Below the pieces are notes generated by a model. That model saw nothing but the letters and a program-made list of their open reading frames with translations. It was not told where the DNA came from and made no database searches. 64,000 nucleotides of DNA from Natronomonas marina (GTDB lineage: Archaea > Halobacteriota > Halobacteria > Halobacteriales > Haloarculaceae): contig NZ_CP101154.1 of NCBI RefSeq assembly GCF_024298905.1, positions 2,108,001-2,172,000 of the forward strand, given 5' to 3'. The translations under genes were made by a program, and so were the position numbers. How positions within the stretch are numbered: the first letter of the stretch is position 1; every line of letters starts with the position of its first letter. Positions 45,544 through 53,227 of the stretch are shown one piece after another.

Positions 45544-46059
45544 TCACGTCACGTCGGAGTAGTCCATCCCCAGCGCGTCCAGGTCCTCGTCGTCGATCTC
45601 CTCCAGGGCCGCCTCGAGTTCGGGGACGTCTTCGCCCATGTCGGGGGCGGGAACCCGGTCGGGTTCGGTGTCGACGTGGTCGAGGCCGCCGTACCCCTCC
45701 GGGGCGCGGTTGCCGGCCGCGAACCACTCGTGGAAGTAGTCGGCGAAGTGTTCGTCGCCACGGTGGTCGCTGCCGCCCGCCTCGCGGTACCAGTAGAGGA
45801 AGTCCGCCTCGTGGTCGGGACAGAGCAGCACCTCCCCGAGCGGTTCGCCGTAGACGATGCGGGCGACGTTGCAGTCGGATTTCGACTCGCTGAGCAGGTA
45901 ACAGGCGTCGCAGGGCTCGCCGGCGACGACCCGGAGGCGGATGAGCCGTTCGCGCGTCTCGTCGCTCACTTCCTCGAGCGGCCGTATCTCGCCGTCGTCG
46001 TCGAACACCTCCTCCTCGTCGAAGCGCCAGCCCCGCAGCGCGATGGAGACCTTTCCCAT
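45544..46059 (-). CDS. Haloarchaeal protein with CxxC zinc-site-like motif
   Basis: 171 residues, beginning MGKVSIALRGWRFDEEEVF. A possible metal site is formed by EPCDACYLLSESKSDC and LLCPDHEADFLYWY. Acidic and helical C-terminus. It appears in haloarchaea next to trmJ, but I cannot name the family with confidence (possibly DUF7095). The start at 46059 is favoured over the upstream ATG at 46086 because CTTATGAG centred on 46086 gives the 27-base leaderless spacing. Its stop lies one base before the trmJ start. Confidence 0.75.
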   Translation of the reverse strand: MGKVSIALRGWRFDEEEVFDDDGEIRPLEEVSDETRERLIRLRVVAGEPCDACYLLSESKSDCNVARIVYGEPLGEVLLCPDHEADFLYWYREAGGSDHRGDEHFADYFHEWFAAGNRAPEGYGGLDHVDTEPDRVPAPDMGEDVPELEAALEEIDDEDLDALGMDYSDVT

Positions 46060-46164
46060 ACGCGGGGATTCGAGGTCGGCGCTCATAAGCCCGTCCGTCC
46101 GGCTCGAAACGGTCGCAGTCGCCGGTATCGGACGGCTTTACTCGCGGGCGCCCGAACGCCGCGT

Positions 46165-47289
46165 ATGCGAACGGTAGACGCCGCCGGACTCGGCATCGGC
46201 GACGAGTACCCGCCGCGAATCATGGGCGTGCTGAACGTCTCGGCGGAGTCCCCGTACGACCCGAGCGTCTTCGACGACCCCGGCGAGGCCGCCGAATACG
46301 TCGACCGGGAGCTCATAGGGGAAGGTGCCGACATCGTCGACGTCGGCCTGGAGTCGGCCAACAAGCGCTTCGAGGTGCTGTCGGCCGAGGGGGAACTCGA
46401 CCGCCTGGAGACGGCCGTCGAGACGCTGGAGAGTACCTCCGGCGACGCCGTCTGGTCCATCGAGACCCGCTACCACGAGGTCGCCGAGGCCGCACTGGAC
46501 CGCGGCTTCGAGATGGTCAACGACATCTGCGGCTTCGCCGACCCCGAGATGCCCCGCGTCTGTGCGGAGTACGACGTCGCCGTCTCGAAGATGGCGTCGC
46601 CGCCGGACCTCGAACGCCCCGGCGCCGTCGAGGACGTGAACGACATCTACGACGCCCTGGAACTGAACGGCTTCACGGACAAGACCATCGTCGACCCCGC
46701 CTTCGGCGGGTGGTCGGAGGCGAAGACCATCGCCGACGACCGCGAGACCTTCGACAGACTCCGGGAGTTCCGCGGGTACGGCCGGCCGATACTCGTCTCG
46801 ATCAACCGGAAGAACTTCCTGCGGACGATAGCGGATCGGGACACCGAGGAGGCGCTGCCCGTCTCGCTTGCGGCCACCTCGATGGCCGTCGAACGGGGCG
46901 CCCACGTCGTCCGGACCCACGACGTCGCCGAGACCCGCGACGCGGCCTTGGTCGGCGAGGAGTTTCGAACCGAACGGCTCCGCGACCCCGAAGTCGGCGT
47001 CGAGGAACTCGACGTGCGGACCGACCGCGAGTTCGCCCGCCACCTCGACCGCGTCGGCGGCGACGGCGAGGACAGCGTCGTCACCCACGTCGTCGAGTTC
47101 CGCCTCCCGCCCGGCCCGGAAGATTACGTCGCCAGCCGGGGCGAACGGGCCGGAATCGGCGTCTACGTCGGTGAGGCGCTGTTGTTGGTGGGCACCGCCG
47201 CCGAGTTCCGGTCGCTCCGGGGGATCGTCGAGGGGGGACCCGACGCCGCGGTTCGGGCCGTAGAGAGCGTCTGCACCGACGTGGAGTAG
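46165..47289 (+). CDS. folP: Dihydropteroate synthase
   Basis: 374 residues. The TIM-barrel DHPS domain begins PRIMGVLNVSAESPYDP (pABA/pterin binding) and contains GADIVDVGLESANKRFEVL, VNDICGFADPEMPRVCAEY and VSINRKNFLRTI (pterin-binding Lys), and then an extra C-terminal module of about 100 residues (from GVEELDVRTDREF) with VVTHVVEFRLPPGPEDY that is seen in haloarchaeal DHPS proteins. It joins pABA and a pterin pyrophosphate to give dihydropteroate. The TATA-like CTTTAC lies 27 bases upstream. The next gene encodes the pterin pyrophosphokinase. Confidence 0.93.
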   Translation: MRTVDAAGLGIGDEYPPRIMGVLNVSAESPYDPSVFDDPGEAAEYVDRELIGEGADIVDVGLESANKRFEVLSAEGELDRLETAVETLESTSGDAVWSIETRYHEVAEAALDRGFEMVNDICGFADPEMPRVCAEYDVAVSKMASPPDLERPGAVEDVNDIYDALELNGFTDKTIVDPAFGGWSEAKTIADDRETFDRLREFRGYGRPILVSINRKNFLRTIADRDTEEALPVSLAATSMAVERGAHVVRTHDVAETRDAALVGEEFRTERLRDPEVGVEELDVRTDREFARHLDRVGGDGEDSVVTHVVEFRLPPGPEDYVASRGERAGIGVYVGEALLLVGTAAEFRSLRGIVEGGPDAAVRAVESVCTDVE

Positions 47290-47329
47290 TCTGACGGCCG
47301 GCAGACGGATGGCGTGCGCGACGAGAAAG

Positions 47330-47336
47330 CTTATAC
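47330..47336 (+). promoter_or_regulatory. TATA box of the pterin kinase transcript
   Basis: CTTATAC predicts transcription start at about 47360, 75 bases before the ATG at 47435. Most promoters in this window start mRNAs at the ATG, so a leader of this length is unusual. Confidence 0.5.
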
Positions 47337-47359
47337 CAGAGCGACCGGAAAGACCGGGT

Positions 47360-47434
47360 GGACGCCCGGAGGACACATCTGGGTAGGGGTACCTTGGTGT
47401 CCTCGGGGCCCAGTCTTCACGCCCCGTAGTGGCA
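47360..47434 (+). promoter_or_regulatory. Candidate structured 5' leader with two mutually exclusive hairpins
   Basis: Arms GCCCGGAGGACAC (47364-47376) and GTGTCCTCGGGGC (47397-47409) pair over 13 positions with one mismatch; inside lies GGTA/TACC closing a GGGG loop. CGGGGC (47404-47409) can instead pair with GCCCCG (47421-47426) just before the start codon. The two hairpins use the same bases, so only one can form. This is the layout of a riboswitch or attenuator. The ligand, if any, is unknown; pterin or folate would fit the downstream gene. Confidence 0.5.
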
Positions 47435-48118
47435 ATGCTATACGAGGAGTGGAAACCCGTCTACGAGGCGATACTGGCGGATTTCGGTTACGACGCGGCC
47501 GACGACGAGCGGGCACGCGACGCGCTCTACGAGACGCTGGAGGGAACGGAGCCGCTCGGCGTCGAGGACCTGGACCTGGGCGGAACCGTCGCCGTCTGTG
47601 GCGCTGGACCCTCACTTCCGGGGGACCTGGCGGTCGCTCGCCGGGCCGACAGCGTCGTCGCCGCATCGACGGCCGCCGACGTGCTCCGGGAGGCCGGCGT
47701 CGCCGTCGACTGCATGGTCACGGACCTCGACAAGAACCCCGACTCGGCCCGTGAGTTGACGGCCGCGGGGACGCCCGTGGCGGTCCACGCCCACGGCGAC
47801 AACGTCGCGGGCATCCGGCGGCTGGTTCCCGACCTCGACGCCGCCGCGGTCCTGCCGACGACCCAGACCGAACCCCGACCGCCGGTCGTCAATCCGGGCG
47901 GGTTCACCGACGGCGACCGGGCCGCCTTCCTGGCGGACGCCAGCGGCGCCGATCGCCTCGTCTTCGCCGGCTGGGACTTCGACGACCCGACGGTCGGCGC
48001 CGAGAAGTCCCGGAAGCTCCGGTGGGCCGAGCGACTGCTCTACTGGCTCGAACGTCGGCGGAACGAACGCTTCGACGTGCTGGACGGCCGTCGGGACCGC
48101 ATCGAACTGCCGATATAG
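47435..48118 (+). CDS. mptE: 6-hydroxymethyl-7,8-dihydropterin pyrophosphokinase, archaeal MptE type
   Basis: 227 residues of the DUF115/MptE family: DLGGTVAVCGAGPSLPGDL, DSVVAASTAADVLREAGVA, DCMVTDLDKNPD, VHAHGDNVAGIRRLVPD, NPGGFTDGDRAAF, and DRLVFAGWDFDDP. It transfers pyrophosphate from ATP to hydroxymethyl-dihydropterin, supplying the substrate for the dihydropteroate synthase encoded just upstream. The family is the archaeal replacement of bacterial FolK. The ATG at 47435 is preceded in frame by GTG 47429; the ATG is used here. The gene is the end of a folate branch in which upstream steps are elsewhere. Confidence 0.9.
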   Translation: MLYEEWKPVYEAILADFGYDAADDERARDALYETLEGTEPLGVEDLDLGGTVAVCGAGPSLPGDLAVARRADSVVAASTAADVLREAGVAVDCMVTDLDKNPDSARELTAAGTPVAVHAHGDNVAGIRRLVPDLDAAAVLPTTQTEPRPPVVNPGGFTDGDRAAFLADASGADRLVFAGWDFDDPTVGAEKSRKLRWAERLLYWLERRRNERFDVLDGRRDRIELPI

Positions 48119-48173
48119 GTCCCGGCGGCTGCCGCCGCACGGTTTATGCTCGCCGGCCGAAAAGGAAGCCCGA

Positions 48174-49139
48174 ATGGAACCTCGTCTGGACGCCGGGACG
48201 GTCGAACGCATCGAGTTCGACATCGAGTGGCCGCCCGGAACAGCCTTCGCGTACCTGCTGGTGGCCGAGGAGCCGATCCTCGTCGACGCAGGCTCCCCCG
48301 GCGAGACCGGGTGGAACGCCCTCGCTTCGGGAATCTCCGACGCCGGGTACGCTCCCGAAGAGATCGAACACCTGCTCGTCACGCACCCACACACGGACCA
48401 CGCGGGACAGGCGGCAACGCTGCTCGACGCAGCCGACCCGACCGTGTACGCGCCCGTGGGTGTCCGAGCGCGCCTGTCCCGTGACGTCGACGACCTCGCG
48501 GCGACGGTTCGGCGGAACGCGACCGCGGCGGGCGTCCCGGACGTCGAGGCCCACGTCGACCGGGCGGTCGACTCGCTCCGGCGGAACCGAGCCTGCCTGC
48601 CGCCCGAGCGAATCGACGTCGAAGTGGCGCCCGGCGAGCGTTTTTCTGCCGGTGACACCGTCTTCGAGGCGGTCCACGTCCCGGGGCACCAGGAGAACCA
48701 GGCAGCCTTCCTGACCGACGGGCTGCTGTTCGCCGGCGACGCCGCGGTCGAGCCGTTCCGGCCGGCTGCGCTCCACGTCGGCTTCGACGAGGGCCACACG
48801 GAGTCGATAGACGCCTTCTACGAGGGGCTGTCGGCGCTGTCTTCGGTCGAACCCGACGTCGAGCGGGTGTATCCCGGCCACGGTCCGGTCTTCGAGGACC
48901 TCGCGGGGGCCGTCGCCAGGGACCGCGAGTCGCTGGATTCGGTCGTCGCGGACTGTCGGGCCGTCGTGGAGTCCCTCGGGGTAGCGACGGCCCACGAGGT
49001 GACCGCCGAACGGGTCGGAACACTGGACGGCCGGGAGTACACCGTCTTCGAGTCGGTCGGCGCGCTGGCACGACTGCGGCGCCAGGGCGTCCTCGACGCC
49101 GAGACCGAGGAGGGGGTCCACCGGTTCCGGCCGGCGTAG
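48174..49139 (+). CDS. MBL-fold metallo-hydrolase
   Basis: 321 residues. Zinc motifs LVTHPHTDHAGQAATLL, VFEAVHVPGHQENQAAFLT and LFAGDAAVEPFRP are in order; a C-terminal winged-helix-like segment (ALARLRRQGVLDAETEEGV) matches the LACTB2-like group, some of which are endoribonucleases. It could act on RNA or small thioesters; the sequence does not decide. The gene is 55 bases from the end of mptE and in the same orientation. Confidence 0.9.
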   Translation: MEPRLDAGTVERIEFDIEWPPGTAFAYLLVAEEPILVDAGSPGETGWNALASGISDAGYAPEEIEHLLVTHPHTDHAGQAATLLDAADPTVYAPVGVRARLSRDVDDLAATVRRNATAAGVPDVEAHVDRAVDSLRRNRACLPPERIDVEVAPGERFSAGDTVFEAVHVPGHQENQAAFLTDGLLFAGDAAVEPFRPAALHVGFDEGHTESIDAFYEGLSALSSVEPDVERVYPGHGPVFEDLAGAVARDRESLDSVVADCRAVVESLGVATAHEVTAERVGTLDGREYTVFESVGALARLRRQGVLDAETEEGVHRFRPA

Positions 49140-49186
49140 CACGTCGACGGGGGAAAACACATTACGGACGAGCCGGAAACGCCGAT

Positions 49187-49399
49187 ATGGTCCCCGAATC
49201 CGAGAGCGGTTGCGACAAGTGCGGGCACACGGAAACCGAGGTCGGTACCATCTCGACGACCGGCGGCGGTGTGAGCAAGATGTTCGACATTCAGACGAAC
49301 AGCTTCAAGGTCGTCTCCTGTAGCAACTGCGGGTACTCGGAGCTGTACCGCGACGACACGGCCGGCTCCAGCGACATCGTCGACGTCTTCCTCGGCTGA
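49187..49399 (+). CDS. Small zinc-ribbon protein
   Basis: 70 residues with two Cys pairs: GCDKCGHTETEVGTI and VVSCSNCGYSELYRD, a rubredoxin-like zinc ribbon. Between them is ISTTGGGVSKMFDIQTN. Similar archaeal proteins are listed as predicted nucleic-acid-binding zinc ribbons (nucleotide or RNA-linked), without assigned function. The last base of its stop is the first base of the start of the next small gene, so the two should be translated together. Confidence 0.85.
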   Translation: MVPESESGCDKCGHTETEVGTISTTGGGVSKMFDIQTNSFKVVSCSNCGYSELYRDDTAGSSDIVDVFLG

Positions 49400-49554
49400 T
49401 GGAGGGCGTCGTCTTCCTTCTGGTCGGCGTCCTCGCGCTCGTCGGGCCGCTCGTGCTGTACTCGCTGGTCAGGAAGGAACACGAAAGCCGCGAGGAGATG
49501 GGCCGCCGAGAGGCCGAACGCGCCGCCAGGCGGGACCTCGACGAGGAGCGATAG
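49399..49554 (+). CDS. 51-residue membrane-anchored helical protein
   Basis: An ATG that overlaps the zinc-ribbon stop by one base starts a 51-codon frame: one membrane helix (about 4-24, VFLLVGVLALVGPLVLYSL) and a strongly charged amphipathic helix (KEHESREEMGRREAER and on to DLDEER). It was found by reading the sequence and is a plausible small membrane-bound partner of the zinc ribbon. There is no family match from memory. Confidence 0.65.
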   Translation: MEGVVFLLVGVLALVGPLVLYSLVRKEHESREEMGRREAERAARRDLDEER

Positions 49555-49627
49555 CCGAACCGGTATCCACTCGTGGGCGGAACGAACCCGCTCGAAATCC
49601 GCTCCCACCCGAAGCTTTAGGCGCCGG

Positions 49628-51508
49628 ATGGGCGAACCGACCGACGTGCTCCCGCTGGTCGCCGGCACCGGACTGACGACGGGCATGCTCGTCGTCTTCG
49701 GGGTCATCCTCGCCGCGCTCGTGCTGTTCGTGACCGAGCCGGTCCCCATCGACATCACCGCCGTCGGGGTTCTCGTGGCGCTCGTGGTGCTGGAGCCGTG
49801 GACCGGCGTCACGCCCACGGACGGTCTCTCGGGCTTCGCTTCGACGGCGACGGTGACGGTGCTTGCGATGTTCGTCCTCTCGGAGGGCATCCGCCGGACG
49901 GGCGTCGTCAACCGGATCGGCAAGGCCATCGCCGAGCGGTTCGGCGACAGCCCGTTCGGCCAGCTCGCGGCGGTGCTCGGTCTCGCGGGGGGAACGGCCG
50001 GCTTCATCAACAACACGCCCGTCGTGGCGGTGATGATACCGATGGTGACGGAACTGTCCGACAGGACCGGCATCTCCCCCTCGAAGCTCCTCATCCCGGT
50101 GTCGTACGCCTCGATGATGGGCGGCATGCTGACGCTCATCGGCACCTCCTCGAACATCCTCGCCTCGGACGTCTACGACCGGATCGGCGGTGCCGCGACC
50201 GAGCCGTTCTCGATGTTCGAGTTCACGGCGCTGGGCGCCCTCGTGCTGGTGGCGGGGACGGCCTACCTGCTGGCGTTCGGTCCCCGTCTCCTCCCCGAGC
50301 GCATCGTTGCGGGCGAAGACCTCACCGACGAGTTCGGGATGACCGAGTACCTCACCGAGGCTGTCGTTCGGGAGGACTCGCCGATGGTCGGCCGGTCGGT
50401 CGAGATCGCCCTCGCGGACGTCAAGGTCGACGCCGACATCGTCCAGCTCATCCGCGGCGGGCGGGCGTTCAACGAGCCGCTGGACCGCAAGGAGGTCCGT
50501 CCCGGCGACATCCTGGTCCTTCGGGTCGACCGCGAGAGTCTCGTCGAGTTGCTGGACGCCGAGGGGCTGGACCTGGCGCCCGACGCCGAGGTGACTGACG
50601 ACGTCCTGGCAGCCGAGGAGGAGACCGCAGCCGAAATCGAGACGGCCGACGAGGAACAGCGTCTCGTCGAGGTCGTCCTCACGCCGGACACGAACCTCAT
50701 CGGCGAGACGCTGGAGTCGCTGAACTTCCGCCAGCGGTACGACGCGTCGGTGCTTGCCATCCGGCGCGGCCGCCGGGTCATCCACGAGCGGATGGACGAG
50801 CGGCGGCTCCGGGCCGGCGACACGCTGCTCATCCAGGCCACCGAGGACACCGCCGGGCGGTTCGGCCGGGACCGCAACTTCGTCGTCGCCGGCGAACTCG
50901 TCCGGCCCGACTTCCGCTCGGAGCGGATTCCGGTCGCGGTCGGTATCGTCCTCGCGGTCGTCGCCGTCGCCGCGCTCGGCATCGCCCCCATCGCCATCTC
51001 CGCGCTCGGCGGCATCGTCGGGATGGTCGTCACCGGCTGCGTGAAGCCCAACGAGGTCTACGACGCCGTCGACTGGAACGTGATCTTCCTGCTTGCGGGA
51101 CTCATCCCGCTGGGGGTCGCAATGGAGGCGACGGGCGCGGCCGCCTGGCTCGCTGACCTCGTGGTCGCCGGAAGTGCGAGCCTCGGCGTCGTCGCCCTGC
51201 TGGGAGCCTTCTACCTCTTTACCGCTCTCGTGACGAACGTCGTCAGCAACAACGCGAGCGTCGTGTTGATGGTGCCGGTGGCCTACGACGCCGCCATTCA
51301 GGTTGGCGCCGACCCCTTCGCGTTCGTGCTGTCGGTCACGTTCGCCGCCTCGACGGCGATGCTGACGCCCATCGGCTACCAGACGAACCTGATGGTCTAC
51401 GGCCCCGGTGGCTACCGGTTCACCGACTTCGCCCGGGTCGGCGCGCCGCTGCAGTTGCTGTTGACCGCCGTGACGACGCTCGGCATCGTCTGGCTGTACG
51501 GTATCTGA
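49628..51508 (+). CDS. SLC13/DASS-type permease with two RCK_C (TrkA-C) domains
   Basis: 626 residues. Two groups of hydrophobic helices flank a large soluble middle (about 230-420) containing two RCK_C domains: MVGRSVEIALADVKVDAD with GGRAFNEPLDRKEVRPGD, and LIGETLESLNFRQRYDASV with RLRAGDTLLIQATED. The permease signatures are GFINNTPVVAVMIPMV and TNVVSNNASVVLMVPVAYD. Close relatives include sulfate and dicarboxylate transporters gated by cytosolic ligands. The RCK domains should bind a nucleotide or divalent ion that controls transport. A K+ channel gene with RCK domains follows. Confidence 0.9.
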   Translation: MGEPTDVLPLVAGTGLTTGMLVVFGVILAALVLFVTEPVPIDITAVGVLVALVVLEPWTGVTPTDGLSGFASTATVTVLAMFVLSEGIRRTGVVNRIGKAIAERFGDSPFGQLAAVLGLAGGTAGFINNTPVVAVMIPMVTELSDRTGISPSKLLIPVSYASMMGGMLTLIGTSSNILASDVYDRIGGAATEPFSMFEFTALGALVLVAGTAYLLAFGPRLLPERIVAGEDLTDEFGMTEYLTEAVVREDSPMVGRSVEIALADVKVDADIVQLIRGGRAFNEPLDRKEVRPGDILVLRVDRESLVELLDAEGLDLAPDAEVTDDVLAAEEETAAEIETADEEQRLVEVVLTPDTNLIGETLESLNFRQRYDASVLAIRRGRRVIHERMDERRLRAGDTLLIQATEDTAGRFGRDRNFVVAGELVRPDFRSERIPVAVGIVLAVVAVAALGIAPIAISALGGIVGMVVTGCVKPNEVYDAVDWNVIFLLAGLIPLGVAMEATGAAAWLADLVVAGSASLGVVALLGAFYLFTALVTNVVSNNASVVLMVPVAYDAAIQVGADPFAFVLSVTFAASTAMLTPIGYQTNLMVYGPGGYRFTDFARVGAPLQLLLTAVTTLGIVWLYGI

Positions 51509-51598
51509 GCGCCGGGGCGTCGGCGGTACCCGCCGGAACGCCGCTTGCGACGCCGACGGAGGGATGGCCTCTTTAGGTCCCGTTCCGACAGCCCCAGT

Positions 51599-53227
51599 AT
51601 GGACAGCTGGCAGCGCCGGACCCTGCTGTACTCGGCGGCGCTCCTCGGGACGATGCTCGCCTACGCCGTCGCATACTACTACGGGATGCGGGTGCTGGAG
51701 GGCGAGCCCACCACGTTCCTCCACGCCCTGCAGGTCGTCGTCGAGACGTTCACCACGACCGGGTTCGGCTCCGACGCCCCCTGGGAGACGCCCGGAATGA
51801 ACCTGCTGGTCATCGTCATGGACCTCACCGGCGTCGCGCTCATCTTCCTGGCGCTTCCCGTCTTCGTCTTCCCGCTGTTGGGTGACGCCCTCTCGACGAC
51901 GGTTCCGACGAGCGTCGAGGGGCTCTCGGACCACGTCGTCGTCTGCACCTACACCTCCCGCGCCGAGAGCCTCATCGGCGAACTCCGGTCCCGCGACGTC
52001 GACTACGTCGTCGTCGAACCGGACCGCGAACAGGCGCTGGAACTGTACGAGGCCGGCTACACCGTCGTCAACGCCGACCCCGAGGACGCCGAGGCCCTCG
52101 AGGGGGCCTGTCTCGAGGACGCCCGCGCGCTCGTGGCCGACGTCTCCGACGAGGTGGACACGAGCATCGTCCTGACCGCCCGCGAAATCGCCGACGACGT
52201 GACGGTGATAAGCGTCGTCGAGGAGCCCGACAGAGAGCGGTACCACCGGCTCGCCGGCGCCGACATCGTCGTCTCCCCGCGGCCGCTCCTGGGACAGAGC
52301 CTCGCCTCGAAGGTGACGAGCGCCGTGACCGCAAACCTCGACGACGCCGTCGAGATCGGCGACGACTTCGAGATCGCAGAACTGGCCGTCCAGCGCGGGA
52401 GCCGTCTCGCCGGCAGTACGCTCGCCGACAGCGGCATCCGCGAGCGGACGGGCGCGAACGTCATCGGGGCGTGGTTCGAGGGGGAGTTCCGGAGTCCCGT
52501 CTCCCCCGACGATACCCTCACCGACGGGACCGTGCTGCTCGTTTCCGGCGAGAACGCACAGCTGTCGGAACTCCGCTCGCTCACCCGGTCGCCGGTCAGA
52601 CGCGTCGAGCGCGGCGAGGTGGTCGTGCTGGGATACGGCGAGGTGGGCCGGACCGTCACGGACGTCCTCGAGAACGCCGACTGCGAGTACACCGTCGTCG
52701 ACCTCGAGGACGGCGACGGCGTCGACGTGGTCGGCGACGCCACGGAGCCGGAGACGCTCCGTGCGGCCGGCATCGAGGACGCACGGTCGGCCGTCCTGGC
52801 GCTGCCGGACGACACCGTCGCCGAGTTCACCACGCTCGTCATCGACGACCTCTCGCCGGACACCGAGGTCGTCGCCCGCGTCGAGGACGCCCAGAACGTC
52901 ACGAAGATGTACCGGGCCGGCGCCGACTACGTCCTGGCGCTGTCGACGGTGACCGGTCGGATGGTCGCCTCGGCGCTGCTGGAAGAGCAGGTGCTGACGC
53001 CGGACCTGCAGATCGAACTCGTCCGGACGACCGTCGCCGAACTGGACGGCGTGAGCCTGGCGGAGGCCGACGTCCGGGCACGGACCGGCTGTACGGTCGT
53101 GGCCGCCGAACGCGACGGCGAGCTGATAACGGACATCGACGCCGACTTCGTCGTCGACGACGGCGACACGCTCATCGTGGCCGGCACGGACGAGGGGATA
53201 CAGCGGTTCAGCGAACTCGCCGGGTAG
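51599..53227 (+). CDS. Two-transmembrane ion channel with two RCK (TrkA-N/TrkA-C) units
   Basis: 542 residues. Two helices (about 8-27 and 74-95) enclose the pore loop VVETFTTTGFGSDAPW, where TTGFGS takes the place of the K+ filter TVGYGD. Two RCK repeats follow: VVVCTYTSRAESLIGELRS with a first TrkA-C, and VVVLGYGEVGRTVTDVLEN (Rossmann GxGxxG) with a second TrkA-C (LDGVSLAEADVRARTGCTV). The first RCK lacks a clean GxGxxG motif and may have lost nucleotide binding. It should act as a ligand-gated K+ or cation channel. It ends next to the convergent FAD gene. Confidence 0.9.
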   Translation: MDSWQRRTLLYSAALLGTMLAYAVAYYYGMRVLEGEPTTFLHALQVVVETFTTTGFGSDAPWETPGMNLLVIVMDLTGVALIFLALPVFVFPLLGDALSTTVPTSVEGLSDHVVVCTYTSRAESLIGELRSRDVDYVVVEPDREQALELYEAGYTVVNADPEDAEALEGACLEDARALVADVSDEVDTSIVLTAREIADDVTVISVVEEPDRERYHRLAGADIVVSPRPLLGQSLASKVTSAVTANLDDAVEIGDDFEIAELAVQRGSRLAGSTLADSGIRERTGANVIGAWFEGEFRSPVSPDDTLTDGTVLLVSGENAQLSELRSLTRSPVRRVERGEVVVLGYGEVGRTVTDVLENADCEYTVVDLEDGDGVDVVGDATEPETLRAAGIEDARSAVLALPDDTVAEFTTLVIDDLSPDTEVVARVEDAQNVTKMYRAGADYVLALSTVTGRMVASALLEEQVLTPDLQIELVRTTVAELDGVSLAEADVRARTGCTVVAAERDGELITDIDADFVVDDGDTLIVAGTDEGIQRFSELAG

